Below are positions 8,317-16,953 of a DNA stretch of 64,000 nucleotides, piece after piece. The position numbers and the translations under genes are program-made. The notes beneath the pieces were generated by a model. It was given only the letters and a program-made list of their open reading frames with translations, made no database searches and was not told the origin of the DNA. The DNA comes from Desulfotruncus arcticus DSM 17038 (GTDB taxonomy: Bacteria; Bacillota; Desulfotomaculia; Desulfotomaculales; Desulfallaceae). Every line of letters starts with the position of its first letter. Positions within the stretch are counted from its first letter, which is position 1. Location of the stretch: NCBI RefSeq assembly GCF_900113335.1, contig NZ_FOOX01000002.1, positions 85,350-149,349 of the forward strand, in the 5' to 3' direction.

Positions 8317-9372
8317 TTAATGTTTTGAATTAATTAAATCCTCTCTATCAATAACTCTTGGCGGCTCTTCAAGCCAACCGTTTTCTATCATTATCTTTAC
8401 GCCATCCTCAGCATGATCCGCAGTATCCACCATGGTACGGGTGTAACCGGGAAGTAAATCGTGTCTTAAAATTGTTGATATTGCTGTGCCACAGTTGGCT
8501 ATTACAACCGCACTCATATAAAGTGATTTAGCCATCATTAATTTGTCCGAAAACGGAGAAACTGTTGAATCGGTGACAGGCGTATCCCAACTCATCGGCA
8601 CAGGGATATCCTCTTGACTTAAAATTGGGATATACATATTCAAAAACCTGTTTGCTAAATCTATCCCTTTGTCCATATAATGGCGTACTTTTTTTGATTC
8701 CGCTACTTGTCTAAAGCCAATCAAAACGTCTTTGCCTAAGCTGATCATCATTATTCCATGGAAAAGCGATGATATCTCCACTGCCAGTAAAGGTCTTTTT
8801 TCATGCACCAAATACCCTGCCAGAAAATTTTTTTTCTTGACAAAATCGGTGGTTTTAGGCGTTGTAATATAAGGGGGGCGTATATAAAGCCCTTTGGAGA
8901 GCAATAAGTCCACTGTTTTTTGATATAATTCTATTATTGAAGAACAACAACGGGTGTAAAACTCCCTTACATCAGGACGTACCGAGGTAGTTAGAGCCGA
9001 ACCTTGTGTAGCAATTCCCGCCTTAGTTTTATGGTTAAGGAAATACAGGTAAAACGGGTCTGAATAGAGACGGGGAGCATTTGTATTAATATCTTCAGTC
9101 GTATACCCAATAGGAATTGAAAGCCCTTCTTTATTGAAGGCTTCTATTATCCAAGAAACCATTTTATTTGTTACATCCACAGCAGATTCCAATAATAAAC
9201 GAATATCCTTATCCTGTACATTGCTTAAAAAATGCTTGAACATGCAGCTATACATACTAGATTCCATACAAGTGTTCCAAAGGACTCCAATTTCAGATGC
9301 GTTAAGCCTCGTATCATTAACAATTTCCCCGCTGGTACCAATTGTTTCTTTTAATTCTGTGTTAGTTGTCAA
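8317..9372 (-). CDS. DUF3231 family protein, two-domain
   Basis: A 351-residue protein made of two repeated four-helix, ferritin-like units of the DUF3231 family, which is largely restricted to endospore formers. Each half has a conserved pattern around the Asn/Glu helix (SEIGVLWNTCMESSMY; KNFLAGYLVHEKRPLLAVEI). The end, ENGWLEEPP, is the typical family tail. The function is not established. I chose TTG at 9372 because AGGGGG lies nine bases upstream; an earlier in-frame TTG at 9399 has no site. It faces the same direction as the GMC oxidoreductase genes upstream and may be co-expressed with them. Confidence 0.85.
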   Translation of the reverse strand: MTTNTELKETIGTSGEIVNDTRLNASEIGVLWNTCMESSMYSCMFKHFLSNVQDKDIRLLLESAVDVTNKMVSWIIEAFNKEGLSIPIGYTTEDINTNAPRLYSDPFYLYFLNHKTKAGIATQGSALTTSVRPDVREFYTRCCSSIIELYQKTVDLLLSKGLYIRPPYITTPKTTDFVKKKNFLAGYLVHEKRPLLAVEISSLFHGIMMISLGKDVLIGFRQVAESKKVRHYMDKGIDLANRFLNMYIPILSQEDIPVPMSWDTPVTDSTVSPFSDKLMMAKSLYMSAVVIANCGTAISTILRHDLLPGYTRTMVDTADHAEDGVKIMIENGWLEEPPRVIDREDLINSKH

Positions 9373-9430
9373 TTTATGGCACCCCCTAAAATTACCCAAA
9401 CTATTACTTCCACATTAGTATACTTGTTTT

Positions 9431-11134
9431 TTAACAAAAATATTTTTGAGTTAATTTTTCCGCTGTGCGTGTTGCTAAAGCTTGGGTTGTAAGAGTAGGA
9501 TTTGGCCCTCCCAAGCTATTATAGAGTACGCTGTTATCTGCTATAAATAACCTTTTAACTTGAAAAGCTTCACAATTTGCATCGGTAACATAACCCATAC
9601 GCATTGTACTTTCTAAATGAGCGAATAAGTAAGGTGAGCAATCGGTACGTATAATTTTTTTAGCTCCCGCTTTCTTGAGGATATTTGTTGCAATAACAGC
9701 TAGTTTATCCCTCTTTTGTTTATCCTTTTTGCTTGGATAATACTTAATTACAGGTATCGAACCATGCTCATCCTTTAGAACAGGATCAAGAGTAATTCCA
9801 CTTTTCTTATTAACTTCATCATCAGTAAATATTAAAACACTTAAAGTTCTTGGATATTCCATCATTAATTCTTTAAGTTCCCGGCCTATTACTCTTCCCC
9901 TAACATCCCAAGGTTCTTCCGAATCGGTTTTGCGTAAAAAGTTGTAACCGTCTTTACTAAATGCGTAAAGTAAGGTAGATAATAATCCCGGACTTGAACC
10001 AAATCCCTGAATCACTCCAACTCCCGGGTAATCAAGTCTAGCTGCTGAATTTGGCCCGACATATGGTTTTATGTTAGGAACACCTAATATATTCATCAAG
10101 ATTTGCTCGTCAAATATACCGGAGACAGTGTCAGACCAATGGCTTGTCAATCCTTTTCCAATCCACGAATTATTTGGTAGTTTTGAATTTAACCAAAGCC
10201 GGGGAGTTTCTATACCGCCTGCTGCCATAACTACAACTTTTGCCCTAAGTTCACCTGTTTCTCCTGTCCAGGTATCTCTATATTGGACACCTATAGCCTT
10301 AAGACCGTCATTTTCATCTTTCTCTGTTAATATCTTGATAACAAATGTGTTTGGCCTAACCATTACATTTCCCGTTTTAAGAGCAAGGGGAATATAACTC
10401 ACCAATGTTGAACGTTTGGCTATTTTTTCAACCGTGGGACCAATGTGACATCCGTTGATACAGCTGCCGCATAGAGTGCAACCTTCAGTATTCTCTTCAA
10501 ATTTAAAGTACGGATCGTTTATATTATGATCCGTAGGTAAAATTGCATTAGGCTGGGGGCGATAACCCGGACTTGTGACATTAAGGGTTTTTAAAAGTGA
10601 CCATCCGGCTTTTTTGGCACCATGAAAAAATAGCTCTTCTTTTGCCGTCATTGGTGCGGGGGCAACCGGGAGTGTTGCTTCAACTTTCTCATAGTATGGA
10701 ATCATTTCCCGATAGGAAATGGGCCAAACGTCATCCACTGCTGACGGAAACGCCCGTGGAGAATTTCCAAGGTAGTTAAGTGTAGTCCCGCCTACGCCGG
10801 AAATCTGCCAGGCAAAACCTCCCTGGGGAATGTATCTAAACCAGGGATACCGATTTCTATCTGCGGGCCCCCAGCGAAATTTACCTGACACAAAGTCGTT
10901 CATGTCACCTTCATAACCTGTAAATTTTCTATTTAAAATCTCATGACTTAAGTTTTCAGGATTGGAATCGTGTACGGCACCATGTTCCTGGTTTGGATTG
11001 GGCCATTTTTTATTTCCATACCATGTTCCGGCTTCAAGCAATAGTACTTTTACTCTCTTTTCACCAAGTTCTTTGGCAACAACAGGGCCTCCTCCACCCG
11101 CTCCGATTATGATAACGTCGGCAGCATATGTCAT
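9431..11134 (-). CDS. GMC family FAD oxidoreductase with Cys-rich motif
   Basis: A 567-residue flavoprotein of the glucose-methanol-choline family. The dinucleotide-binding motif VIIIGAGGGGPVVAKEL is at residues 7-22 and the C-terminal GMC signature SLGGPNPTLTTQALATRTAE holds the usual catalytic region. Around residue 220 is CTLCGSCINGC, four cysteines spaced as in a small Fe-S or metal site found in the bacterial gluconate/sorbitol dehydrogenase branch. The ATG at 11134 has AAAGGTGG five bases upstream. The gene follows its likely small subunit by a few bases. Substrate unknown; a sugar or polyol alcohol is plausible. Confidence 0.85.
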   Translation of the reverse strand: MTYAADVIIIGAGGGGPVVAKELGEKRVKVLLLEAGTWYGNKKWPNPNQEHGAVHDSNPENLSHEILNRKFTGYEGDMNDFVSGKFRWGPADRNRYPWFRYIPQGGFAWQISGVGGTTLNYLGNSPRAFPSAVDDVWPISYREMIPYYEKVEATLPVAPAPMTAKEELFFHGAKKAGWSLLKTLNVTSPGYRPQPNAILPTDHNINDPYFKFEENTEGCTLCGSCINGCHIGPTVEKIAKRSTLVSYIPLALKTGNVMVRPNTFVIKILTEKDENDGLKAIGVQYRDTWTGETGELRAKVVVMAAGGIETPRLWLNSKLPNNSWIGKGLTSHWSDTVSGIFDEQILMNILGVPNIKPYVGPNSAARLDYPGVGVIQGFGSSPGLLSTLLYAFSKDGYNFLRKTDSEEPWDVRGRVIGRELKELMMEYPRTLSVLIFTDDEVNKKSGITLDPVLKDEHGSIPVIKYYPSKKDKQKRDKLAVIATNILKKAGAKKIIRTDCSPYLFAHLESTMRMGYVTDANCEAFQVKRLFIADNSVLYNSLGGPNPTLTTQALATRTAEKLTQKYFC

Positions 11135-11145
11135 GGGATCCACCT

Positions 11146-11826
11146 TTATTCTGTGAATTTTTCAATCAAATAACCTTTCAGAGCATGATAGCCCTTGGAA
11201 GGGCCGGGATATCCAACCTGTTTCCAACCTGTAGGGAAATGCTCTAGTTGGCGTTTTTCAGGCGTTTCCATACGTGTTGAACCGTATCCGGACCATTCAG
11301 TATAATACCCAATTATGGCAAGAAAGGTAATCGAAACTATTACGGTAAATACAAATCCCTGGTAATTATGGAAAGGTAAAGGCAAGATTGCGAGATCGTC
11401 TTCTTTCTGCTCCAAAAGAGTTATTGCCCGAAAACGATCGCTTGGTGCAAGGGCTGCAAAGGCACCTTTCTCAGGCAGGATAGCTGAGTTTACGGGTATT
11501 TTATTTCCCCCCATATGGAGTAATTGCTTTGCAGCTATATTCAGCATTTCTGCAGCTGCATCAGCTAAATGAATATTAAAGCTTTTTAGAATAATAATTA
11601 GCGAAAGAAAATGATCCAGTGACCAGATTTGATATTCGTCAGTGTGTGAATCCAATGCTCCACATGACTGAATAGATCCTTGTTTTTCTGTAAGCTCGGG
11701 AGTCACCGGCACTATTGCATCTACCAATGCTTTAAAAACTGCTTGGGTTTGCGGAAGGGTATATTTATTGCCTTGGAAAAATATCATCATAACAAACAGT
11801 TTGGAAAATCCCAAGTCATTCTCCAC
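11146..11826 (-). CDS. Gluconate 2-dehydrogenase subunit 3 family protein
   Basis: A 226-residue protein with the features of the small subunit that partners membrane-bound GMC dehydrogenases: the opening FKALVDAIVPVTPEL, a helical body, a hydrophobic segment near residue 155-172 (FVFTVIVSITFLAIIGYY), and the end region EWSGYGSTRM and WKQVGYPGPSKGYHAL. The large flavoprotein gene starts 11 bases after its stop, which fits a two-subunit enzyme. The start used is GTG at 11826 with a weak site; an ATG about 36 bases further in is an alternative. No heme c subunit is seen nearby. Confidence 0.75.
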   Translation of the reverse strand: MENDLGFSKLFVMMIFFQGNKYTLPQTQAVFKALVDAIVPVTPELTEKQGSIQSCGALDSHTDEYQIWSLDHFLSLIIILKSFNIHLADAAAEMLNIAAKQLLHMGGNKIPVNSAILPEKGAFAALAPSDRFRAITLLEQKEDDLAILPLPFHNYQGFVFTVIVSITFLAIIGYYTEWSGYGSTRMETPEKRQLEHFPTGWKQVGYPGPSKGYHALKGYLIEKFTE

Positions 11827-11981
11827 CTCATTCCAATAATGCTACCAAATTGTATTTTGAATAACCTGAAGACCGTAATATGTACCGTAAAAAAACCGAC
11901 TCGTAAGGGTTTTAATGTTTTTATTTTTCCTGGTTTATTAATGCTATATACATGGTTTATCTCCACCTTTAGCCTAAAACA

Positions 11982-12130
11982 TGCAAGCTGCTGAGCCGAA
12001 GGAGGATATATCAAGCGCCGAGGGAGTTGCTTCATGATGGGAGCACACACGAACCCTTTGGGTGGCGGATGCCGATGGTAAAAAAGCCCGTCAGATAAAG
12101 GAAGCCGGAACAGGTATTAAACGCCCGCTT
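11982..12130 (+). pseudogene. Fragment copy of the beta-propeller lipoprotein gene
   Basis: This stretch matches bases 26069-26215 of the intact gene at 24956-26389 almost base for base (for example GCCGAAGGAGGATATATC and GATGCCGATGGTAAAA), with a few substitutions and small insertions that break the frame. It has neither start nor end of the parent gene. It is a duplicated internal fragment, not a gene. Confidence 0.75.
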
Positions 12131-12154
12131 ATACGAATATGAATGGAGGGCTTT

Positions 12155-12354
12155 ATGGAATTCAAACTTGCTTTACTGGCAGTCAAAGACGTTGGAGTAT
12201 CAAAACAATTTTACGCTGAATTATTTGATCAAAAAGTTGCGCTTGATTTGGGATGGAATGTTACTTTTATTGTTTGCAGGGATGCCCCTCCTGCATTATT
12301 ATTCCGCAGTGCTTGCAGGCCAATGAAAAGCTGGATAAAGACGGCGTTATAGAT
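12155..12354 (+). pseudogene. VOC-family N-terminal fragment fused to unknown coding debris
   Basis: An ATG at 12155 with GGAGGG five bases upstream starts 38 good residues of a glyoxalase/VOC protein (FKLALLAVKDVGVSKQFYAE then LFDQKVALDLGWNVTF). At about 12268 the similarity ends and the sequence passes into another coding-like piece read in a different frame (ANEKLDKDGVIDLLAGLLG, to about 12430). I read it as a truncated gene joined to a second fragment whose source is outside this window. Confidence 0.6.
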
Positions 12355-12437
12355 CTGCTGGCCGGATTATTGGGCAGGGAGGAGCCCGCAAACCGGGCGG
12401 TTTTAACATTTCCAAGGAAAAAATCGGTAAAAAGCCG

Positions 12438-12565
12438 TCCCGCCGGGGCCTCAGGGACAAAGGTTATCTAATCGGCTCTCAGGAGCGGCTGACCCTTTTG
12501 CCGGGCGTGCAAAAACAGCTAGATGCGCATGTCCAAAAACTGCCGGCGTCCAGCGGGTGATGTTG
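12438..12565 (+). pseudogene. Fragment copy of the 3' end of the gene at 1-383
   Basis: The 128 bases align with 261-388 with only a handful of differences, including the same stop codon and the following GATGTTGT. They encode the tail GLRDKGYLIG..ERLTLLPGVQKQL of the first gene. The parent's upstream half is missing here. Confidence 0.8.
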
Positions 12566-12637
12566 TGGTTTCAAGCGCTCGGCCTTTTTATATTTGCGGA
12601 AACTTTGAATTATTCTTTTATGAGTGGGGCATAATTA

Positions 12638-12646
12638 TGGTATAAT
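12638..12646 (+). promoter_or_regulatory. Extended -10 promoter of toxin-antitoxin pair
   Basis: TGGTATAAT is a perfect extended -10 element (TGnTATAAT), 33 bases before the antitoxin ATG. No good -35 is seen, which is common for extended -10 promoters. Autoregulation by the antitoxin would be expected for this family. Confidence 0.5.
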
Positions 12647-12678
12647 AATTCCACATGAATGGAAGGGAGATGACGATT

Positions 12679-12939
12679 ATGCCGCGAATCATTCCGATCC
12701 GGGATTTGAAAAATACAAGCGAAATCTCTAAAATGTGCCAAGAGGCAACCGAGCCGATATATATTACCAAAAACGGCTATGGCGATATGGTTATCATGAG
12801 CGTAAAAATGTACGAGGAAAAATTGTTTATGCTAGATGTATATAACAAATTGGCTGGAGCCGAGGCGCAGATAGCGGAAGGAAAGGTGCTGGACGGAGAT
12901 GCCTCTTTGAAAAGCATAAGAGAAAAATACAATGTATAG
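12679..12939 (+). CDS. Antitoxin, Phd/YefM family
   Basis: An 86-residue Phd/YefM-type antitoxin. The N-terminal DNA-binding and dimer part is typical (PRIIPIRDLKNTSEISKM, then EPIYITKNGYGDMVIMS), and the charged C-terminus would wrap the toxin. I chose the ATG at 12679 because GGAAGGGAG ends nine bases upstream; two in-frame ATGs at 12655 and 12670 precede it but overlap the ribosome site. It overlaps the toxin start by eight bases. The pair is intact although it lies between two fragment copies of the gene at 1-383. Confidence 0.88.
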   Translation: MPRIIPIRDLKNTSEISKMCQEATEPIYITKNGYGDMVIMSVKMYEEKLFMLDVYNKLAGAEAQIAEGKVLDGDASLKSIREKYNV

Positions 12940-13240
12940 GCTGGTTGTTTCGGAGCTTGCTCACAGGGATTTGGATAATATCGTTTCGTACATTGCCATT
13001 CAGCTTGCAAACCCCATAGCAGCTACCAATTTCCTCGATGAAGTGGAAAAATGCTACGGTTATTTGAAAAGCAATCCACTTATGTATGAACAGTGTCATG
13101 ACGCTTATTTAGAAAAAATAGGCTATCGCAAGGCAGCTATCAGAAACTATGTGCTGGCTTATAGGGTTGATGAAGCGGCTAAGGCAGTTATTATTCATCG
13201 CTTTTTCTATGGCGCACAGGACTATGTAAAACTGATATAA
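12932..13240 (+). CDS. Toxin, RelE/ParE family
   Basis: A 102-residue toxin of the RelE/ParE superfamily. It shows the family fold pattern: YRLVVSELAHRDLDNIVSYIA, a helical hairpin, then RKAAIRNYVLAYRVD and VIIHRFFYGAQDY at the C-terminal sheet. Members are either mRNA interferases or gyrase inhibitors; sequence alone does not separate them here. The start overlaps the antitoxin end, so the two are translationally coupled. Confidence 0.88.
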   Translation: MYRLVVSELAHRDLDNIVSYIAIQLANPIAATNFLDEVEKCYGYLKSNPLMYEQCHDAYLEKIGYRKAAIRNYVLAYRVDEAAKAVIIHRFFYGAQDYVKLI

Positions 13241-13256
13241 AGAAATTTAGCTTCTA

Positions 13257-13323
13257 TCCTGCCGGGGCCTCAGGGACAAAGGTTATCTAATCGGCCCCCA
13301 GGAGCGACTGACCCTTTTGCCGG
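13257..13323 (+). pseudogene. Second fragment copy of the gene at 1-383
   Basis: These 67 bases match 261-327 with a single substitution (GGAGCGGCTG becomes GGAGCGACTG). The copy begins at the same base (TCCTGCCGGGG region) as the one at 12438, which points to a preferred left breakpoint. It ends in unrelated sequence with an early stop. Confidence 0.8.
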
Positions 13324-13417
13324 TCATGTAGCGACTTATAATGTAAAAATTACACAGGCGACGGGTTCAAAATGATCATAATTTTATTATCACTAAACGG
13401 GTTTAAATGAAAAAGAC

Positions 13418-13640
13418 TTATGATAAAAAAGTCCCGTATGATAGCTCCTTTTTGCTCTGCCAGAAAGCCCTCTCAATGGTCAAGGCTTTCCTTATACCGG
13501 GATTATTCATAGCGATCACCTCCATTTCTTCGCCTGCAAGGTTGTTGAGGTAAAGCATCCACGCTTCCAAGCGGTCCTTCGGCCTACGATTTACTGTCTT
13601 CTCCAGTTCCAGAAAATGGATTTTTAGATCGTCGTTCAGT
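13418..13640 (-). pseudogene. Rpn/PD-(D/E)XK recombination-promoting nuclease, C-terminal remnant
   Basis: The minus strand encodes DDLKIHFLELEKTVNRRPKD, RLEAWMLYLNNLAGEEMEVI and NNPGIRKALTIERAFW in one frame up to a TAA at 13418-13420. This is the C-terminal half of the Rpn family (putative transposase nucleases, PDDEXK_2). The catalytic N-terminal half is missing. Confidence 0.65.
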
Positions 13641-13725
13641 AGCAGAGTTCCTCCAGGGACAGCTTCCGGTGCGGGCTGGACTCAATATATTGTATGGCGT
13701 CATTGACTATTTCAATGTAGTTCAT
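13640..13725 (-). pseudogene. AraC-family regulator N-terminal remnant
   Basis: From an ATG at 13725 the frame gives NYIEIVNDAIQYIESSPHRK and LSLEEL, the usual start of an AraC-type helix-turn-helix protein, then stops after 25 or so codons and joins the Rpn remnant. Only the first helix of the DNA-binding domain remains. Confidence 0.5.
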
Positions 13726-13728
13726 AAA

Positions 13729-14031
13729 CTATTTCTCTTTATAGAAACTGATGATCTTTTCCCACACTGAAGGGTCAAAGAACCAGCTACCGTGTCCGGA
13801 TTCTGCAAACTCGCAGCGTGCACCCGGGATTTGCCCGGCTATCCTGCGAATTTCCTCCGGTGGGCAGCTGCCGTCGTAAAGCCCCCCATAGACAAGAGTC
13901 GGGCATGTTATCTGCGGCAATCGATCAAAGGTATCATGTTTCAGGGCAGCATTTACCTGGTTGGCATAGCCTTTGACGTGTGACGGATTGTCCTGTATCG
14001 ATCTCCTGCTTGCCTGATATTGCTCCTCCAA
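13729..14031 (-). pseudogene. Alpha/beta hydrolase C-terminal remnant
   Basis: The 100 residues hold the last third of an alpha/beta hydrolase: CPTLVYGGLYDGSCPPEE with the acid-residue loop, and AESGHGSWFFDPSVWEKI with the catalytic His. The nucleophile region is missing and upstream DNA is unrelated. The reading frame is clean, so a short product could be made, but it could not be an active hydrolase. Confidence 0.65.
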
Positions 14032-14070
14032 TTCAAGCTTTAGAAAATCTTATCGGTTAAACGAATAACT

Positions 14071-14175
14071 ATGATCAGCGCTGCGGAGGCTAAATCCCAC
14101 CTGGGCGTAACCAGCGTCATAGCCAGAGGAAAGGCCGACGTAGGCCTGGGCAACGAAAAAGCCTTAAATAGATAA
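14071..14175 (+). pseudogene. Periplasmic-binding-like (MoeA/LysR-type PBP) fragment
   Basis: A 34-codon frame reads SAAEAKSHLGVTSVIARGKA followed by DVGLGNEKAL. The pattern V..G.ADVGLG is characteristic of the PBP-like domain found in molybdate-responsive and MoeA-fused proteins. No start context or remaining domain is visible. Another isolated fragment in this debris region. Confidence 0.4.
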
Positions 14176-14189
14176 AGTTCTTTTCTAAA

Positions 14190-14220
14190 AAACAAAACCC
14201 CCGAAAACGGGGTTTTGTTT
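14190..14220 (-). terminator. Rho-independent terminator of the secreted-protein gene
   Basis: Perfect 12-bp arms AAACAAAACCCC (14190-14201) and GGGGTTTTGTTT (14209-14220), just past the stop of the minus-strand gene at 14243. The hairpin is followed on the minus strand by a U-containing tract. Confidence 0.85.
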
Positions 14221-14242
14221 CTGTTTTATTTGCTCTATGTTC

Positions 14243-15268
14243 TTAGTCATCCCAGCTATAAGTATACGAGCTACCGTTATATTTTACATAATAACTTGAA
14301 TGATCTTTGTCCACTGCTTTTCCTGTAATATCTGCGTCTTCAAAGTTGGTATCATCAATTTCAGTGTTGATTTTCGATTTTACGGCGTTCAAAAAGGTTT
14401 TCAGCTTAGTTTGACTGATGTCGGTCAGATCATCATAATCTTCAGCATCGTCGAAATCAAGAGTAACTTTATATGCCAGATCATCCTCGTCGCCATCAAG
14501 GATTATTGTGACATCTATGCCGTCGTCACTGAAATAATCATCTCCTGCATCCTCAAAATAATCATCCAGCGTATCTTCAATGTTGTTTACACTTGTATCA
14601 TCATAATTTATAAAACTGCTCCGATTATTCATAAAAGTTGTGTTGATACTCTCCACAATTTGCTCTAATTGTTCAGCCAATTGTTCTTTTAATTCATCGG
14701 CTTGATTATCGGTGAGAATATCTTCATCCACCGCGTTGTCAATGGCATCGCTTTGGAGCTCTACAAGCTCATCCAGAAGTTCGTCTTCATCTACATCGTA
14801 ATCCCCGGAAATTTCTACCAGGCTTTGGCCGTCCTGCAGGGCTTCGATTATGGTTTCTTCTTCCACATCCAAAATATCAGCCACCTGGGAAATGATGTTT
14901 CCGCCTACAGCCCCGAGCATCTGGCCACCCTGAGCATTCCGTTTATTGAACATCTGTTGCCATTGAACAGTTTGTTGTTGACCGGATTGCCACTGAACCG
15001 GCTGTTGTTGAACAGGTTGCCATTGAACAGGAGGTTCCTGTTGAACAGGTTGTTGTTGAACGTATTGCTTTTGATTAGATGTGCCGGATTGTCTCCCCAT
15101 ATTCCACTGACCCTGAGTACCCATTTCTGCCTGGAAGTTTATTATTGGCTGCTGGTTTCCTGGGCCGGGGGCCGCATTAGCGGCTGATACATTCAATAGA
15201 CCAGTTCCCCCCATTAAGAATCCTGCAGCCAAAGCGCCAATGAATACTTTTTTTCCAAGCTTCATCAT
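14243..15268 (-). CDS. Secreted acidic protein with Gln-rich repeats, function unknown
   Basis: A 341-residue exported protein. Residues 1-33 form a Sec signal peptide ending ANAAPG. Residues 68-105 are low-complexity repeats of QQQPVQWQ type. Residues 115-210 are acidic helices with a tandem pattern (DILDVEEETIIEAL, DVDEDELLDELVEL, ILTDNQADELKEQL), like calcium- or metal-binding helical repeats, and the C-terminal third is a very acidic beta-rich domain ending YYVKYNGSSYTYSWDD. The excess of Asp and Glu suggests cation binding in the cell envelope, but I do not recognise a named family. AAGGAGG precedes the start by five bases. Confidence 0.7.
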   Translation of the reverse strand: MMKLGKKVFIGALAAGFLMGGTGLLNVSAANAAPGPGNQQPIINFQAEMGTQGQWNMGRQSGTSNQKQYVQQQPVQQEPPVQWQPVQQQPVQWQSGQQQTVQWQQMFNKRNAQGGQMLGAVGGNIISQVADILDVEEETIIEALQDGQSLVEISGDYDVDEDELLDELVELQSDAIDNAVDEDILTDNQADELKEQLAEQLEQIVESINTTFMNNRSSFINYDDTSVNNIEDTLDDYFEDAGDDYFSDDGIDVTIILDGDEDDLAYKVTLDFDDAEDYDDLTDISQTKLKTFLNAVKSKINTEIDDTNFEDADITGKAVDKDHSSYYVKYNGSSYTYSWDD

Positions 15269-15811
15269 TTAACCTCCTTTTTTTATATACAATTGATTAT
15301 AAGGTTGTTACATTAAAAATACCTGAAATAAAGTTAAAAGCTTCCTGAATCGTGGCTGAATGTTTGCTGAAAGTCCTGGTGTCCTCAGGTATATGTTTTA
15401 TTCTCAATAGCAACATCGTATAAAACCTTTGCAAAATAAATAAACAACAACACATTCATGGGCGAAGTAAATATGAATTATCGCGCAGCGTTAAAGCAGG
15501 GTTGATTAAAAAATGGAAGGCTGAAGGAAAAATAAGGGATGATCTGGATGATGAGATGATAATCGCCATTTTCGACTCTATACCTTATATCGACATTCAT
15601 AAAAGTGAAATCACCTCCTTTCATTGGTACCCCCAATATATCCCTCCAACTTTCGTAAAAGATTAAAGAGAAATAAAATTAGATTAAATGATTTCTAATT
15701 TGTTTTTAATCCTTAATTACTTGTTACGTGAAATAATTAAATTGATATAATAAGTTGTTAACTCTAAAGCCAGTGGCTTAATATGAATGTTCATCGAGAG
15801 GAGTCTGGCAA
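15269..15811. other. Intergenic region with TetR C-terminal remnant
   Basis: Most of this 540-base gap is AT-rich. On the plus strand 15502-15666 is an open frame reading KKWKAEGKIRDDLDDEMII then FDSIPYIDIHKSEI, which resembles the C-terminal ligand domain of TetR regulators; no DNA-binding part is present. A clean ribosome site for the MreB gene (GAGAGGAG) lies at its right end. I see no tRNA or terminator. Confidence 0.45.
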
Positions 15812-16843
15812 ATGGCATTAAGAATTTTATCTAAGGATATGGGAATTGATCTTGGAACGGCCAACTCTCTTGTTTTCATTAAAAGCAAGGGAATAGTGCT
15901 TAATGAACCGTCTGTAGTTGCGATTCAGCGTGATAGTGGCAAGATTTTGGCAGTAGGTGATGAGGCCAAGCAAATGATTGGCCGTACCCCAGGCAATATT
16001 GTAGCCATTAGACCCATGAAAGACGGCGTTATAGCCGATTTCGACATTACTCAGAGTATGATCAAATATTTTATCAGTAAAACGCTGGGCAAAAGAACCT
16101 TCTTAGTTAGGCCTAGGGTTATTGTTTCGATACCATCCGGTGCAACCACTGTTGAAGAACGGGCTGTTAGGGAGGCCGCTTTAAAGGCTGGCGCACGGGA
16201 AGCTTATTTAATTGAAGAGCCCATGGCTGCATCAATTGGAGCCGGCTTGCCGGTACATGAGCCTACAGGCAATATGGTTGTAGATATCGGCGGGGGCACT
16301 ACTGAAGTGGCAATAATATCTCTGGGGGGTATTGTAACTAGTCGCTCCATACGCATAGGCGGGGACGAAATGGATGGGGCCATTATCCAGCATGTTAAAA
16401 AGACTTATAACCTAATGATCGGAGAGCGTACAGCCGAAGAAATTAAAATTGAAATTGGCACCGCTTACCTGTCCAAGAATATGGAAAAATATGAAGTTCG
16501 CGGCCGTGACCTGGCCAGTGGGCTGCCAAAGACGATAGAAATCACCTCGGAAGAAATTTATAAGGCACTTTTAGAGCCGGTCTCCGGTATCCTTACGGCA
16601 ATTAAAAGTACTCTTGAATTAACCCCGCCTGAACTGGCGGCTGATATAATAGACCGGGGTATTGTAATGGCCGGAGGAGGATCACTGCTACGTGGAATAG
16701 ACCTTTTGGTCAGTGAACAGACGGGAATGCCGGTACATTTAGCGGACGAACCGTTGTTGGCTGTTGCTTACGGCACAGGCCGTGTACTTGAGGATATTGA
16801 TATTTTGCGCAAAGTGTTGATAAAGCCCCAAAAGTTAGCTTAA
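15812..16843 (+). CDS. mreB: MreB/Mbl family rod-shape actin homologue
   Basis: A 343-residue bacterial actin that polymerises under the membrane and guides cell-wall synthesis. All phosphate-binding elements are seen: [14 protein letters not shown] at the N-terminus, [20 protein letters not shown] in the middle, and the adenosine motif [15 protein letters not shown]. It stands alone rather than with mreC/mreD, which in Firmicutes is typical of Mbl or MreBH-like paralogues, so the exact paralogue is uncertain. GAGAGGAG lies about eight bases before the ATG. Confidence 0.92.
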   Translation: MALRILSKDMGIDLGTANSLVFIKSKGIVLNEPSVVAIQRDSGKILAVGDEAKQMIGRTPGNIVAIRPMKDGVIADFDITQSMIKYFISKTLGKRTFLVRPRVIVSIPSGATTVEERAVREAALKAGAREAYLIEEPMAASIGAGLPVHEPTGNMVVDIGGGTTEVAIISLGGIVTSRSIRIGGDEMDGAIIQHVKKTYNLMIGERTAEEIKIEIGTAYLSKNMEKYEVRGRDLASGLPKTIEITSEEIYKALLEPVSGILTAIKSTLELTPPELAADIIDRGIVMAGGGSLLRGIDLLVSEQTGMPVHLADEPLLAVAYGTGRVLEDIDILRKVLIKPQKLA

Positions 16844-16863
16844 GCGGGGGCTTAAATTAACTT
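16832..16863 (+). terminator. Hairpin after MreB gene
   Basis: Arms AAGTTAGCTTAAGC (16832-16845) and GCTTAAATTAACTT (16850-16863) pair with two mismatches and overlap the stop codon. There is no strong T tract, so termination may be weak. Confidence 0.4.
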
Positions 16864-16953
16864 ACTTATGCGGACCACGCTTAATAAGCTAATGCCGTGA
16901 GAGCATTGGTATTACTGGGCTTGGTAATTTCTTGCGCCAAACCTAGGGTCAAT

